A stretch of DNA of 64,000 nt. Origin: Silene latifolia. Taxonomy: Eukaryota > Streptophyta > Magnoliopsida > Caryophyllales > Caryophyllaceae. Positions within the stretch are counted from its first letter, which is position 1, and each line of letters begins with the position of its first letter. The notes beneath the pieces were generated by a model, which worked only from the letters and a program-made list of their open reading frames with translations, was not told where the DNA came from and did not search any database. Below, piece by piece: positions 45,640 to 58,850 of the stretch. The translations under genes and the position numbers were made by a program. The DNA is taken from positions 451,497,311 through 451,561,310 of the forward strand of contig NC_133538.1 in NCBI RefSeq assembly GCF_048544455.1, written 5' to 3'.

Positions 45640-45910
45640 AAAAGGTTCACAAAGTCACATCTCACATTCACAAAACAAGGCTTAAGATTCACAAAGTATG
45701 GTCTGTGATTCACAAATGAAGGAAGTATAACAAAATGAAGGAAGAGAGCAGAATAGGTGATTCAGAAATAAAGTCTCAGAATATTAACTTCGAGTTACAC
45801 AAATTAAGCCTTAAGATTCACAAAACAAGGTCTGAGAATCACAAATAAAGAAAAAGAACAAAATAGGTCATTCCTAAAGAAGGGTTCACATTGACAAGGA
45901 CTGAGATTCA
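45640..45910 (-). repeat. Reverse-sense minisatellite upstream of transposase exon (B)
   Basis: Units such as AAGATTCACAAAACAAGG are sense to the - strand transposase gene. A similar small cluster lies at 44225-44545. Confidence 0.85.
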
Positions 45911-46915
<1,005 letters not shown>

Positions 46916-47669
46916 ATAAGATCATCTAAGTCCATGTCTTACATTTGAGTCCATGAGTTCTATTGTCATCCCTTAGATCTTGTTATTGAATGGCTTAGAT
47001 TAAAAGTAAAAAGCAACTAATAATATTATTCTAATGGCTAAAATAATTACCTCTCTCCTCCTACCACTCATAGGGTGGGTATTAGCATGCATACAGCAGG
47101 TTGTCAATCAAAACATCACACACACACACACACGTCCTAAAAACTTCCCCCCACTTTCCATCTCTTAATTATTCAAAATTAATTTTTCCCCAAAACATTT
47201 GCCCCAAATTAAACCACATTCATTTCAAGATTTAAATCGCTCTAAAAATCCCCCAAATTTATCGTTTTTTTGCTACCTTATTATCGTTTTTTTCTCCATT
47301 TTCTTTGCTCACTTGCAAACTGCCATTGTCGTCCATTCAATCACTTCAGAAGGTAATTTTTTTTGGGGTTTTTATAGTTTTATGATTTTTTTCTGGGTTT
47401 TTACAGTTTTATTATTTGTTCTCTTCATTTATTTAGACGTTTTTTTTAATTTATTGGACATTGTTATGCTATTGGACTGTATTTGATCACAGTACTTTGT
47501 CACCATTGTTGATGTACTGTTCTATTTGATCACTGTTTTTGGTTTCTTCATTTTGATTAGCCAGTTATTTTTAGCACATTTAGGACATGAACGACAGTTA
47601 TTTTTTATCACTGTATTTTGTCAACTAACGTTTTGAGTATATATGTTCATATTCATTAAGATTAGTCAT

Positions 47670-48560
47670 ATTTTTTGGAGAAATCCTACTTTTGTTGGAG
47701 AAATCCCACTTTTGATTACCCTTTTGTTAGAATTACACTTTTGATGCTAAAATAACACTTTCTGCTGCTGCAATCACACTTTTCTTTGCTAAAATTACAA
47801 TGTAATATGTTAAAATAACACTTTATCTTGTTAGAATTACACTTTTCTCAGCTCAAATCACACTTTTCTTTGCTAAAATTACAATGTAGTCTGTTAAAAT
47901 AACACTGTATTTTGTTAGAATTACAATTTTGTAAGCTAAAATAACACTTTATTCTGCTACAAATCCCACTTTTGACCCTTTGTTAGAATCACACTTTTGT
48001 TGCTAAAATAACACTTTATGCTGCTACAATTAGACTTTTGTCAGCTAAAATCACACTTTTTTCTGTTAAAATGTCACTCATTGCTCGTTAAAATAACCCT
48101 TTATTTTGTTAGAATTACACTTTCCTCTGCTACAATTACACTTATGTTAGTTAAAATAACACTTTGTGCTGCTACAATCACACTTTTCTTTTGCTGATAG
48201 TTTTCTGTTCCCTGTTAAAATAACCATTTATTTTATTAGAATTACACTTGTGGCTGCTATAATTACACTTTATGCTGCTACAATTAGACTTTTGACAGCT
48301 AAAATCAAACTTTTTCCTGTTAAAATGTCACTCACATTTGCTGTTAAAATAACCCTTTATTTTGTTAGAATTACACTTTCCTCTGCTACAATTACACTTT
48401 TGTTAGTTAAAATAACACTTTGTCTTTGCTACAATCACACTTTTCTTTTTTGCTTTGATAGTTTTTATTTTTGCTGTTAAAATAACCATTTATTTTATTA
48501 GAATTACACTTGTGGTCGCTATAATTACACTTTATCTTTGCTACAATTTTAAATTTTCTT
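47670..48560 (+). repeat. TTAGAATTACACTTTTGTTAG minisatellite, MULE C leader
   Basis: About 40 degenerate ~20-bp units (variants GCTAAAATAACACTTTAT, GCTACAATCACACTTTTC) lie directly upstream of the first coding exon. They are in sense orientation. Much of this stretch reappears at 60255-60730 with long near-identity, so one was copied from the other. Confidence 0.92.
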
Positions 48561-48633
48561 TTTGTCTTATTTTTTTTTGTATTTAACAATGAATTTTGAG
48601 TAATGTTAACAGATGTCGTGGAAATGAGGGTAA

Positions 48634-49725
48634 ATCGCAAGTCCAAAAAAAGCAAAGGTGTCTGTTAAGTCGAGTAAGGAGCTTGTTGTTGCCAAACCAG
48701 CCAAACCAAATAAAACCAGACACGAAGAAAATAGCAAAGGTGGTCTGTCAAGTGCCGGCCGAAAATTGGTTGAGCTCCTTGAAAAGCTCAATGATGCACA
48801 GCGAGATGCGGTACGGAGGATTGGTTTCGGTGGTATTCTGGAGCTTAAGCTCAAAACATATCCGATGGGGTACGTTAAAGATTTTCTGAAAGCATTCAGT
48901 GATGAATCGTATATTTTTCGTGCCAAGGATAAGGAGTTCATGGTCACCAAGCATGACGTGTATGACTGTTTTATGTTACCACTTGGTCCTAAAACTCTTG
49001 ATCTAGTACCTACGGGCCGCCAAAAGGATTCTCAAGCGCCGGAGAACAAGCAATTGAAAGATAAATGGCGAAAAGCGTACAACATAAAAGGGGTTAATGA
49101 AGGCATTAATTTAGGAATTGTCTTCCAAGATATTTTAAAAAAATACAAAAAGTAGGTCCGCACTTCTGCAGTTTGTTTGTTCCGCTCGCAATGTCATCAT
49201 TCCTAACTCCAACGTCATACAGTGGGGTTGACTTCAAGCTTTTGAGAGCTGTTGAAGATGTGGACTCGATTACGCAGTACGATTGGTGTTCTTATGTGCT
49301 GGAAAATTTGGTGAAGGCTGCGGCAGATACTGGTGAAAATAAACAGACGCTGCTGGGGTGTATCCCCTTCTTAATGATTACGTACTTTCAACGTTTCGAT
49401 TTCCGTGGTGAGAGTTGTCGCCACACCCTGCCCCTCATTAAGCACTGGGACCGGCAGACGCTTTCTGACAGACTACATGGTGAGCTTGACAAGAGCCGTT
49501 TGGGTCGGCTAACTTGGTCCGTGGTTAAGTATCCTCGGTGCCTACAAAAAGAACTGTTAAGCATTGGTGGGGTGCCTGATAACAGCCAAGTGTTGGCCAT
49601 TGGAAATGTGGTTAGGGATACGGCATTACAAGTGACTTCAACTTCAGACAGGAAGAAGTTCATCGAGATTGAACTCCCTTCTGGTGTTGATGATGACGAG
49701 GAGTTGAAAGCTCGGGCTGTAGATG
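48634..49725 (+). pseudogene. MULE C gene, N-terminal domain exon
   Basis: It is open from 48634. No good in-frame ATG precedes the domain, so the start is unresolved. The domain KLVELLEKLNDAQRDAVRRI-GFGGILELKLKTYPMG-EFMVTKHDVYDCFMLPLGP aligns in plan with IQAIQQIGFGSLLLLQTDVV ... LCLGLPMGP of genes A and B. One frame change near 49155 separates it from VPLAMSSFLTPTSYSGVDFK-DWCSYVLENLV-LLGCIPFLMITYFQRFDF. It ends at a donor (GTAGAT|GTAAGT). The family is common in plant Ulp1-type transposon proteins. Its role is unknown. Confidence 0.75.
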
Positions 49726-49749
49726 TAAGTGCTATTTTAATGTTTTAAA

Positions 49750-50215
49750 GATACTTTTTCTTTCACTACAATTACACTACAATTGTAATTGCGATATTAA
49801 TCAGTAATTGCTTAAATTACAAGGTTGTCAGTAAAAATTATACTTTTTAAAGTTAAAATTATAGTGTAGTATGTTACAATTACACTTTTGTCCGTTAAAA
49901 TAATATTTTTTAAAATTAATATTATACTTTTGTATGTTACAATTACACTTTTGTCCGTTAAAAAAATACTTTTTGAAGTTAAAATTATACAAGGTTGTCA
50001 GTTTAAATTATACTTTTTACAGTTAAAATTATACTTTTGTATGTTACAATTACACTTTTGTCCGTTAAAATAATACTTTTTAAAGTTAATATTTTACTGT
50101 TGTAGCATACAATTACACTTTCGTCCGTTGGAATTATACTTTTGGACCTTAGAATTACAGTTGTTAAGGTTAAAATTATACTTTTTAATGAACACTTTTG
50201 ACTGAACAATTGTCC
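49750..50215 (+). repeat. MULE C minisatellite in intron 1
   Basis: Units read GTTACAATTACACTTTTGTCC GTTAAAATAATACTTTTTAA. The variant set differs from the leader cluster (ACTTTTTAAAGTTAA), suggesting local homogenisation within the intron. Confidence 0.9.
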
Positions 50216-50237
50216 AATTATCTGTATTTTAATGTAG

Positions 50238-51915
50238 GATGTGCATGAGCTTTACTTGAAGATGCAAAGGAATGCTACTGTCTTCTATTCATGGTATGCA
50301 GATGCAGCCATGACGCTCAAAAGGATAACAGAGGGATGAACCATCCTAGTGACCACTGTCACTACAATGCACGCAATCATTCTTTCAAAGCCAAAGGATG
50401 AAGGATTATCTTTGTGGAAATGCAGAGAGATGGCTGAACGAATAAATCGTTCCGTGAAATCAAGACTGCTCGCAACAAAGTCCAGGTGATCAGTATCAGA
50501 ATGATGAGGTAGATGACGACGGGTACGAGCAGCATGTTGGTGACGATGATGAAGAGGAGGACAATGGTGATGAGGACGAGGGAGATGACGAGGATGTTGA
50601 TAATGTTGGCGATGAGGAGGACGGTGATGATATGGAGGATGATGGATCCGATAATGAGAAAGAGGTGACTGTAGATCTTGGTAGAGACCGTGAAGGCCCG
50701 GTGGCCGCGTCAATTGTTTCGGATGATGCAGCTAGTGAGAAAGCACGGAGGTGTCTACACAATGAGATAATGGAGGCCGTGCAATATTACGGCTCCGCTG
50801 AATTTACGGACACTGGTCACAGAGACGAGTACAGTAAGGACACCGACGTGGATGTTGGTAGTACTCGTGAGATTTCCGTTATATACAGAAGGAGGAAGGC
50901 AGATGGAAAGCAGGTGGCTGTTAAAGAACCACCAAAATTTGACCGCGAAGCTCTGGAAGATATATATTCAAAAGAAGAGCTTGATGAGGCTGAGAAGAAG
51001 TTCTATGCGAATGCTGCAGCTGCAAAGGAAGAAGAGCAGACGATGGATCTGGACGTGCATGTGGCCGGGGATAATGAGATAGCTGACAAAAAAAATGAGG
51101 CCGCAGAAGAGCAGAAGATGGATCTGGACGTGCAGGTGGCCGGGGATAATGAGATAGCGGGAAAAAAAAATGAGGACGATGGGCCCACCGACGCTGTTCC
51201 ACCCGTCTCTCAACTGCTGATTTCGTCTGCGGAGATTATTGAAGCAGACCGCCGAGCTGAAAGGTCGGCCAGAGAAGACCATGGAATTGGAGAGGTAAGA
51301 GAATTTGTGAATGTGGCCTCCGACACTACGGGAGCGGATGTGTATGTGAGTGAAGCTCTGAATGCCGAGGCGGGAAAGGATGATGACAAGATTGGGAAGG
51401 GTAATGCTGAACCTGGTCTCCAATGTTCAAGTTCAATTGTGGTTTCTGCAACCCTACACGATGCTGTACAAGTGGACTCTAAATCTTTGGAATTTAGAGG
51501 GCCTGATGCCGGGGAGACTGAGAAGGCGGATAATGCTTTGGCGGAAGTTCAGAACACAGAAGTTTCCCCCCCTGCCACTCAGTTGATGTTCTCTACTGCT
51601 GAGATATGCGATGCAGAGCGCGCAGCCGAACAACATTATCAAGAGGGTGCAGGAAACGGCGGAGGCGAAACCACTGACGAGCGGGTGTTAAAGGAAAACG
51701 AGCAGCCTGAATATGTATATGCGTTGCAGGCAAAGGAATTTATGGACGTAGAATGGACAAGCACTGTATATTCTTCTGCGGAAGTAAACGCGCTGTTCGA
51801 GGAGCACCCAATATCTGTGCCGACTGTAAATGAGGAGGGTTGGAATAATGATGAGCCAAATTTGGATATAAGTTCTCAGACAGTGGTAGAGAAGGTAGTG
51901 GATGGGGCTCACTGA
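50238..51915 (+). pseudogene. MULE C gene, acidic linker exon
   Basis: It follows an acceptor at 50237 (AATGTAG|GATGTGC). It reads VHELYLKMQRNATVFYSWYA, then a stop near 50338 and a frame change, then a long Asp/Glu-rich stretch (about 50490-50660). A disordered region continues to 51915 with repeated QLLISSAEIIEADRRAE / QLMFSTAEICDAERAAE modules (51208, 51577) about 370 bp apart. A 75-bp tandem duplication lies at 51031-51180. No known domain. Confidence 0.65.
51031..51180 (+). repeat. 75-bp tandem duplication in the acidic linker of MULE C
   Basis: GAAGAGCAGA starts two 75-bp copies at 51031 and 51106, encoding MDLDVHVAGDNEIADKKNE and MDLDVQVAGDNEIAGKKNE. The copies differ at a handful of bases, so the event is fairly recent. 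Confidence 0.93.
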
Positions 51916-51949
51916 AAGGATCACGGAGGTAATGCCGTGGATGAAGTTA

Positions 51950-52310
51950 TTTAGTTAGAATTACATTTTTCTATTTTAAAGTTACACTTTTGTTATTTAC
52001 AGTAACACTTTTTTGCCTTAGAATGACACTTTTCTCTGCTGCAATTAGACAATTTGTTAGTTAAAATCACACTTTATTCAGTTAGAATTACAATTTTCTC
52101 TACTAAAAACTACACTTTTTTAAGTTAAAAATATACTTTTGTAGCTTACAATTACACTTTTGTCTTCTAGAATTAGACTATTTGTCGTTAAAATTACACT
52201 TATTTGTGATAAAATAACACTCAATTTTGTTTGAATTATAATTTTGTCTACTGAATTATACTTTCTTCTCTCATCACGATTACACTTACTTACCGATGAT
52301 GAAATAACAC
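51950..52310 (+). repeat. MULE C minisatellite in the intron before the Ulp1 exons
   Basis: About 16 sense units (TTAGAATTACATTTTTC, TTACAATTACACTTTTGTC) lie here. Part of the stretch reappears in reverse at 63225-63470 with long near-identity. Confidence 0.9.
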
Positions 52311-52983
52311 TATTTTTATTACGATGCGGCGATTGAGGATGTTGCCGGAAGTCTTCGGAAGGGACCGAGAGAGAAGAGAGGTATCACCGACGTTCTTCCG
52401 AGAGCGAGAACGTTGACATTCCTATCCCGGTCCCGTCGTCCCTCACAGGTGATCTGAGCTACCATCCTTTTTTACTTCACTCGAGTGAGCCCTTACCATG
52501 CATGGATCACGTCATTGAGAACCTTGGGTGTTCTCTTGATTGTGGGGCACCTAATCCCGATTTGTGCTTTGCGACGAAAAACCTAGCATTCATCAGGGAG
52601 CTCCTAGTGCCAATGTTCAAGTGATTGAAATATGTGATTGACTATGCGTTCAATCGATCGGGCGTGTTTAACGAGTTGTAAGTGTATTATTCTTTACAAG
52701 AGCCTCTTAACATTGCTAATTATATATATATTTGTTGGCTAATTTCATTTTTTCGTTGTAGGGAACAATTGGTCCAATTCAGCGAGTGGTATTTCATTAC
52801 CCGGGAAGATATTGCAACTTTGAACCCTGGGGAGCAAATCATGACCAGTGTTATTGATGGTTGGTGCTCACTACTACACATACCTTGCATTGGTGACGCT
52901 TTTTTAGGCGTTTTTCGACGCTTTAAAGCGTCAATTTTTTTTTATCGACGCTTTATAAAAGCGTCAAATTTTGGGCCGTCACT

Positions 52984-53315
52984 ATTTTTTGACGCTTTTT
53001 TTAGTCAATAATTATGACATTTTTTAGCGTCTTCATGGCCTATTGACGTTTTTAATTGTCAACAAAATTGACGCTTTTAAGCGTCTTTGGTGGCTATTGA
53101 CGCTTTTAATTGTCAATAAATGTGACGCTTTTAAACGTCTTTATAGACTATTGACGCTTTTAATTGTCAACAAAATTGACGCTTTTAAGCGTCTTTGGTG
53201 GCTATTGACGCTTTTAATTGTCAATAAATGTGACGCTTTTAAGCGTCTTCCGCGACTATTGATGGTTTTATGTGTCAGTCGATGAGACGGAATTAAGCGT
53301 CAACTATTCATATAT
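52984..53315 (+). repeat. 54-bp subterminal tandem repeats of the CACTA element
   Basis: Four well-kept 54-bp units start at 53041, 53095, 53149 and 53203, with diverged units on either side. Each contains TTGACGCTTTTAATTGTCAA and GACGCTTTTAAGCGTC. Units 1 and 3 (AACAAAATTG ... GGTGGC) and units 2 and 4 (AATAAATGTG) form two alternating subtypes, i.e. a 108-bp higher-order repeat. In CACTA elements such subterminal repeats bind the transposase. Confidence 0.9.
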
Positions 53316-56148
53316 TGACACTTCTTCTTGTCACCGTCTAATTTCGACTTTTTGATTTTTGATAAAATCGTACGTAGAGATTAATTAAATACACCTATAA
53401 ATAATATAGTACTACTAGCTATCATTACTAAATCATAAAAAATAAAACATAAATGAAATGTACTCCGTATATAATTAATAACGTACACACGTACTTTTAT
53501 AAATATTTATATGTTTGATACATATAACGTCTCCATCACAAATACTATAGCTAGCTAGCATTGACAATTTAACTAATATAAACTAGTACGTAATTTTTAG
53601 TACGACAAAATCAAAAATACCAAAAGGGATCCGGAAGATAGTAAAAGTCCAAAAAATCGTAAAAAATGCTACGTAACTAGCTAGACAAGGACACTGATCC
53701 AGTAGTTTGAATGTGGTAGGGGCTTTAATCATGTAGGCGCAATATCACAGAGACTTCAATCAACATATGAAGGCGCATCTTCAATCAACATTTGAAGGCG
53801 CATCATCACCATCTGATGAATCTGAAACCTATAACGGCAAAGAAAATATAATTTATATGAATATATTTGATTAGTACATATACACTTCACAAAAATGTTT
53901 CAAAATTGTGCTGAATAGAATTACCCGTCGAAAGGTAAGAAGAGAGAAAATTAGCGAGAGGATGAGACTACTAAACAATATTAGATTCAGGTCAATAAAG
54001 CACAAAAACAATCACAATCTCGGAAAATTATAGCGCAAGAAAAACTTGATTAGAGGACAATATTAGATTCAGTGTGTGTTCACTAAAGAAGATTCAATGA
54101 AAGAGGCAGATGTCATTACTCGTAAAAAAAAAATCACTACGCCGTTTGTCCCTTGACATTCCAAGAAACTCCTCCTTCGACAAAATCACGCCACTAAATA
54201 TCCTTCAAAATGTCACAGTAAGAAAAAGACTCACAAAATACTGACTAGTCCCTACACCACCTTTTTTTCTTCTTATGAGAAGAGTTAACAAACTCGAACA
54301 AACAAATCTCGTTATAATTTCTAAAACATAGACGAAAGAATTGTGTAATCCTCCTACTAATCCACTCAGCCAACAGAATGAGAAGCCACCATACCAAGAA
54401 ATCGGTAATTTTGGTAAAATGGGTAGTTAAATTCACGGTACCTCGTAAATACGGAACAAAACATACAGATCTGGAAACACATTACAAGGAGACCAAGAAA
54501 TTTGAGCTATCTACTAATTCACCTAAACCAAATCATACGATTTGAGCTATCTACTAACTCACCTAAACCAAATCATACAATTGACAAGTAAAGGTCACTA
54601 ACTCACCTACTGAGCATTCTATGGCACTGAAAGGGGTTAACTCAAACATTCTGGTCAGGTCGAATGAATACGACAAATTATACACATAGCCAAGCAAATT
54701 AAAGTCGAATTAATTGGCAAATGAATTATACAAATTATACTCAAGGAAACCCATAATCTCGTTGTCAGGGGGCGAATTTAAGGAAGAAAACAGACCATGA
54801 AATCCCAAACATATGAAGTAGTGAGTAATATCTTGGGTGTCAAATGAGACGCAAGGCCAGCTGGCCAGTACAATAAATAGGGAAGGGGGATTTTAAACCT
54901 GTGATCTATATTGTCACGATACGTCCGTCATAAACATTATACTAAGACCTGGTGGTAATACTAATACACTCATAATGGAGATGCAGACAAACCCAAAAGC
55001 TCACTTAACTTAACCTTCACCAAATTGTACAAAGAAAGTACCACATAATTTCTATCCTCACCAACAAGGGTGTATTTTTTGAGGGGTGGAAGTCAAGGCA
55101 GTTGTAATCTGCAATAATAGTGGGCGGAAGGGTATTACAACTTGGGTGGGGGAACCCGCCATCTGCATCGAAACGGAAAGAGCTGGATCATTATCAAGTA
55201 TTGTAGCATTATGTTCTTTAGTTATTTAGGTTTGCACTACCGGAAGGTAATGTGCTTATTTAAATACACTTTAAATTTAGTTCTTAGTTCTGTACACAGG
55301 TAAACCTGAATAGCCTTTGGATTATCCTCAAATACTATCACCACATGGTCTGCAACTCACCAAGTTTCAGGCAATGTTTAGAACACACAAAGGGACATCT
55401 AGAAATAGCAAGGGCACATGAAACAGTGTTAATTTTAAAACAATAGTTCCACCCTTCAATTACCAAGCAACACCACAAATGCTATCTCAAGTCTCAGTTA
55501 TCAAACAACACCACAGATGCAAACTAAAATCGTTAAACCCTACCTAAGGCAAGAACTGTCTATAATCCCCAAAATTAACACACTAATCAAATAAATCATC
55601 GTCACTATCATAACAGCACAATTAATCATAAAATCGTGACATTAAACACCTAAAAAAAATGAAAATATGAGCATAAATGAAATTAAAACCAAGCAGAAAT
55701 CGCATGTTCTGAACAAAAACAAACATTTGGAGAGAAAAATTGAAAAGAAGAGAAAATATTGATACATACCAAGTGTCTGAATAGTCCCGAGCAGCAACTA
55801 TCTGAATCTTATCAAGCACCGAACTATCTGAAATGGAAACCAATATAGTGAGTCAGTCCAGAATTCGGGATTGGACATGGCAGTGAAAATGAAGCAAGGA
55901 CAGTTCATGGATTATGGAGGGAGGCCTATAGAAAACTATGCTGCTAATGGTGCTGGTTTAGTATAAGGTATGCTTCTGGCTTAGTTATTTTTATAGGTGA
56001 ATAATGAGCAGGGAAAATCAAGAGTTAAGACCCAGAAATAAATGGTATGTAGATGGAAGCAAGAATTCAGATCATAGGCATACAATCAGCCAATATTTTA
56101 GACACTTCTACTAGACTAACACAAAAACCAAACTCTGTAATTTTCATA
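53316..56148. other. CACTA interior, left part, no recognisable gene
   Basis: AT-rich with short open stretches only. A 40-bp phrase around AACTATCTGAATCTTA (55796-55835) and the phrase ATTAATCATAAAATCGTG (55621) recur near the right end at 58985-59020 and 59252. GATTTGAGCTATCTACTAA is duplicated at 54499 and 54540. Otherwise nothing seen. Confidence 0.6.
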
Positions 56149-57149
56149 GATTTAGTTCGTATTTCCTCTACTGTGGATAGTCCTTTGGGAAGATTTAGTT
56201 CGTATTTCCTCTACTGTGGATAGTCCTTGGGCTTGTATGGGGGACTTCAATGTTATCCTGAGGGATGAGGAAAGGTTTGGTAACACTCAAGCTCACTATT
56301 CTGAGATGCAGGACCTGTACACATGCTAGGTTTCTAGTAGGCTATTTGATCACCCTGCCACGGGGTGCACTTATACCTGGACAAATAAAAGAGATGCTTC
56401 AGTGTGTTGGGCAAAAATGGACAGAGTAGTGGTGAACCAGAACTGGATTGATACACTTTCTTCTGCTGCTACCTTCCTCCCAGCAGGTATATCTGACCAC
56501 TCTCCCATCATGGTTAGTATGCCCGACTCGGTTGACTCGTTCTTTTAGATACTTGAATTGTTGGGCCCTTTCCCCTCAATTCCATTGTTGTGTGAAAGCT
56601 AGCTGGGATGCCGCTGTTTATGGTAGTAAGATTGGTGTCCTGTTTTAGAAGTTAAAAGCCTTGAAATCTATCTTCAAAGACATACATAGGGCTGAGTTTA
56701 GAAATCTAAAAGAAAAAGTTAGTTTGGCTAGAACTGACTTGCATACTTGTCAGCTAGCTTTGCAATCAAATCCTGGTGATGCTTCTCTCTTGAAGCAGGA
56801 GAAGCAATATGCAGCTGTATATACTCACTTGCGTAGAGCTGATATTAGGACTCTCCATCAAAAGGCGAAAGTGCAACATCTAAAACTTAATGATGACAAT
56901 ACTCAATATTTTTACTCTAGGATAAATGAAAGGAGAATACGAGGTAATATTGGCAGTATACTGGACAAAGATGGGAATACCTGTGTTGGCAGGCAGGCTG
57001 TTGCGGGAGCTTTTCTGGGATTCTATCAAAGCTTGTTGGGGACGGATACACCAGTTATTGAGCCACCTGAAGAACTTTTTATGACAAGTTGTCTCACCAG
57101 TCAAGAGCCAAGTATTCAGCTTTTATTTATTTTGCTAGAAGAAAACTGA
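56149..57149 (+). mobile_element. LINE (L1-type) ORF2 fragment
   Basis: It reads SPWACMGDFNVILRDEERFG (endonuclease, 56220-56280), TNKRDASVCWAKMDRV, AGISDHSPIMVSM (56484-56522), then the endonuclease-RT linker KLKALKSIFKDIHRAEFRNL ... KVQHLKLNDDNTQYFYSRIN ... NIGSILDKDGNTCVGRQAVA up to 57149. There are stops at about 56327 and 56547-56650. Both the N-terminal part of the endonuclease and the RT proper are missing. The left edge has a 43-bp-period tandem duplication (35-bp copies at 56149 and 56192). Confidence 0.85.
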
Positions 57150-58339
57150 AACGTTAAAAATGTCTGACTGACTTCATGATAAATATTTGCACAGGAATTT
57201 GAGTATTTAAGATATGTATACATACATGTGGCATTATATTCATATTTTACAAAGTTTCAAAGACACTAATCAATCATCTACAATTAGTAGAAATACAAAT
57301 TCCAATATTACTTTGCTTCTTATATCCTTTAATTTTTTACAGGATGTACTTTGATTTATATCCTTATAATGCCTTATTATATATAGAGCGGAAGAAAACA
57401 GATGAAAGCACCATAATGAAAGGAGAATAACCTTGCAGACCAGATCACAACAATGTCCTTCCTGAAGTTGTCGCAACAGAACGGAATCCTTTGTAACTAC
57501 AAAACATAAACAAAAAAGATAAGAATCTGAAGGGAAACATATAACCCGCTTTCTTGACACAGATTTTCATTCGGTGAAGATTATAAAAAAAGAAAATCAG
57601 AGTGCACAACTGAGCACCATAACCGAAATAAAAGTCGGGCAGACAGCCTTTTGGGTAGTCCCAGGCTGCTAGCAATAAGTCAGCAACAGATCATAAGGCT
57701 GCAACAACTCTACAACGCATAAGCCTTGTACCAGTTTTGTTTTATTTTAACTAAAAGATTATAATTTAGTTAAAAAAATGATTATAATGATTAAAGATTA
57801 TATCTTAATTAAAAGATAATAATTGAATAAAAAGAGTTTTGTTTCCTTATTTAACCAGATTCTTTTTGGAGGGAAAACTATTGAGAATTTTTATTCAACT
57901 TAGTAGTAAGAGAATTTTTATTCAACTTAGCAGAAAACCATGCTGTTACTAGAACCTTTGATAATTGCTCCTAACATTTGCAGCACCATATAAATTAGAG
58001 TTTATCTCACCAGACCAATTGCAGTTAATAAGTAGTCCATTGAAGTTAACAGACACATTAGTAGAAGAAACAATATGAGGGATACTTTCGCGGTAGCTAT
58101 TTGATATCCAACTTCAAGCTGATGTTCTGTACTTTGAAGTTAACATACACATTTGAAGTTAACAGACACATTTGTTGTATATCTAATTTCCCTGGCTTCT
58201 TCGAACCAAGAAACTGTTTACCTTGATTCCGCACAGCGGCAGTTGAGTGGAATAAACTCGAGACGGTTCATGAAGACTATGTTATGGTTAATGTCAATGA
58301 ATTTGAACCAAAAAGCCCAAGTGCCACAGAAGCACCAAC
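57150..58339. other. CACTA interior, right-centre, no recognisable gene
   Basis: AT-rich and non-coding as far as I can see. It has small local repeats such as GAGAATTTTTATTCAACTTAG (57882, 57909) and GAAGTTAACAGACACATT (58044, 58155). Confidence 0.6.
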
Positions 58340-58850
58340 CGCAGACACTAACCTGAACTATCCTAGCCTGAGGAATTTTCTTTGCACACTCAATCATCAA
58401 CTCCGTCCCAAGGGGAGCAGCCCCAGAACCTACTTCCTTTAAAGACGACAAATCATACTTACTAACTACACTTTCCTTAGCCAATGCTAGTATAATAGCA
58501 GGAACCACCCATAAGTGTATCACCTTATACTTCTCAATTGCTTTCAACATCATTTCAAAATCAAACTTTGGCATTGAAACTACAGTACTACCTCTTTATA
58601 ATTCAGAAAATGTAATGACGGCCAGACCAAACACATGAAACATAGGAATTACACATAAGTAAACATTGTTCATTTCACCCTCAGCCTCTTCATCTAAAGT
58701 AATCATTAGTGCAGCAACAATGAAATTCCTGTGTGTCAATATCACACCTTTGCTAACACCAGCAGCAACAATACCAAGAAACGCTACAATGTAATGAATT
58801 GAATTAGGGGCTAAAACTAATACAACATGACCCTTTTGAACACCCAAATT
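58340..58850 (-). pseudogene. Captured 4-coumarate:CoA ligase fragment (4CL or 4CL-like)
   Basis: On - it reads VVLVLAPNSIHYIVAFLGIV, then SKGVILTHRNFIVAALMITL, YLCVIPMFHVFGLAVI, VVSMPKFDFEMMLKAIEKYK and KYDLSSLKEVGSGAAPLGTE, ending IPQARIVQ at a possible intron. These are adenylate-forming enzyme blocks in 4CL order. Roughly 100 residues before SKGVILTHR, including much of the AMP-binding loop, are missing. A stop lies after FSEL near 58595. The N- and C-terminal parts of the ~540-residue enzyme are absent. It is a host gene piece carried by the CACTA element, not a working gene. The paralogue could be an OPC-8:CoA ligase-like member rather than true 4CL. Confidence 0.85.

Noticed and set aside
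50285-51202. His/Pro/Ser-rich frames on -
   Set aside because: Shadows of the acidic linker exon on +. There are no splice or start signals.
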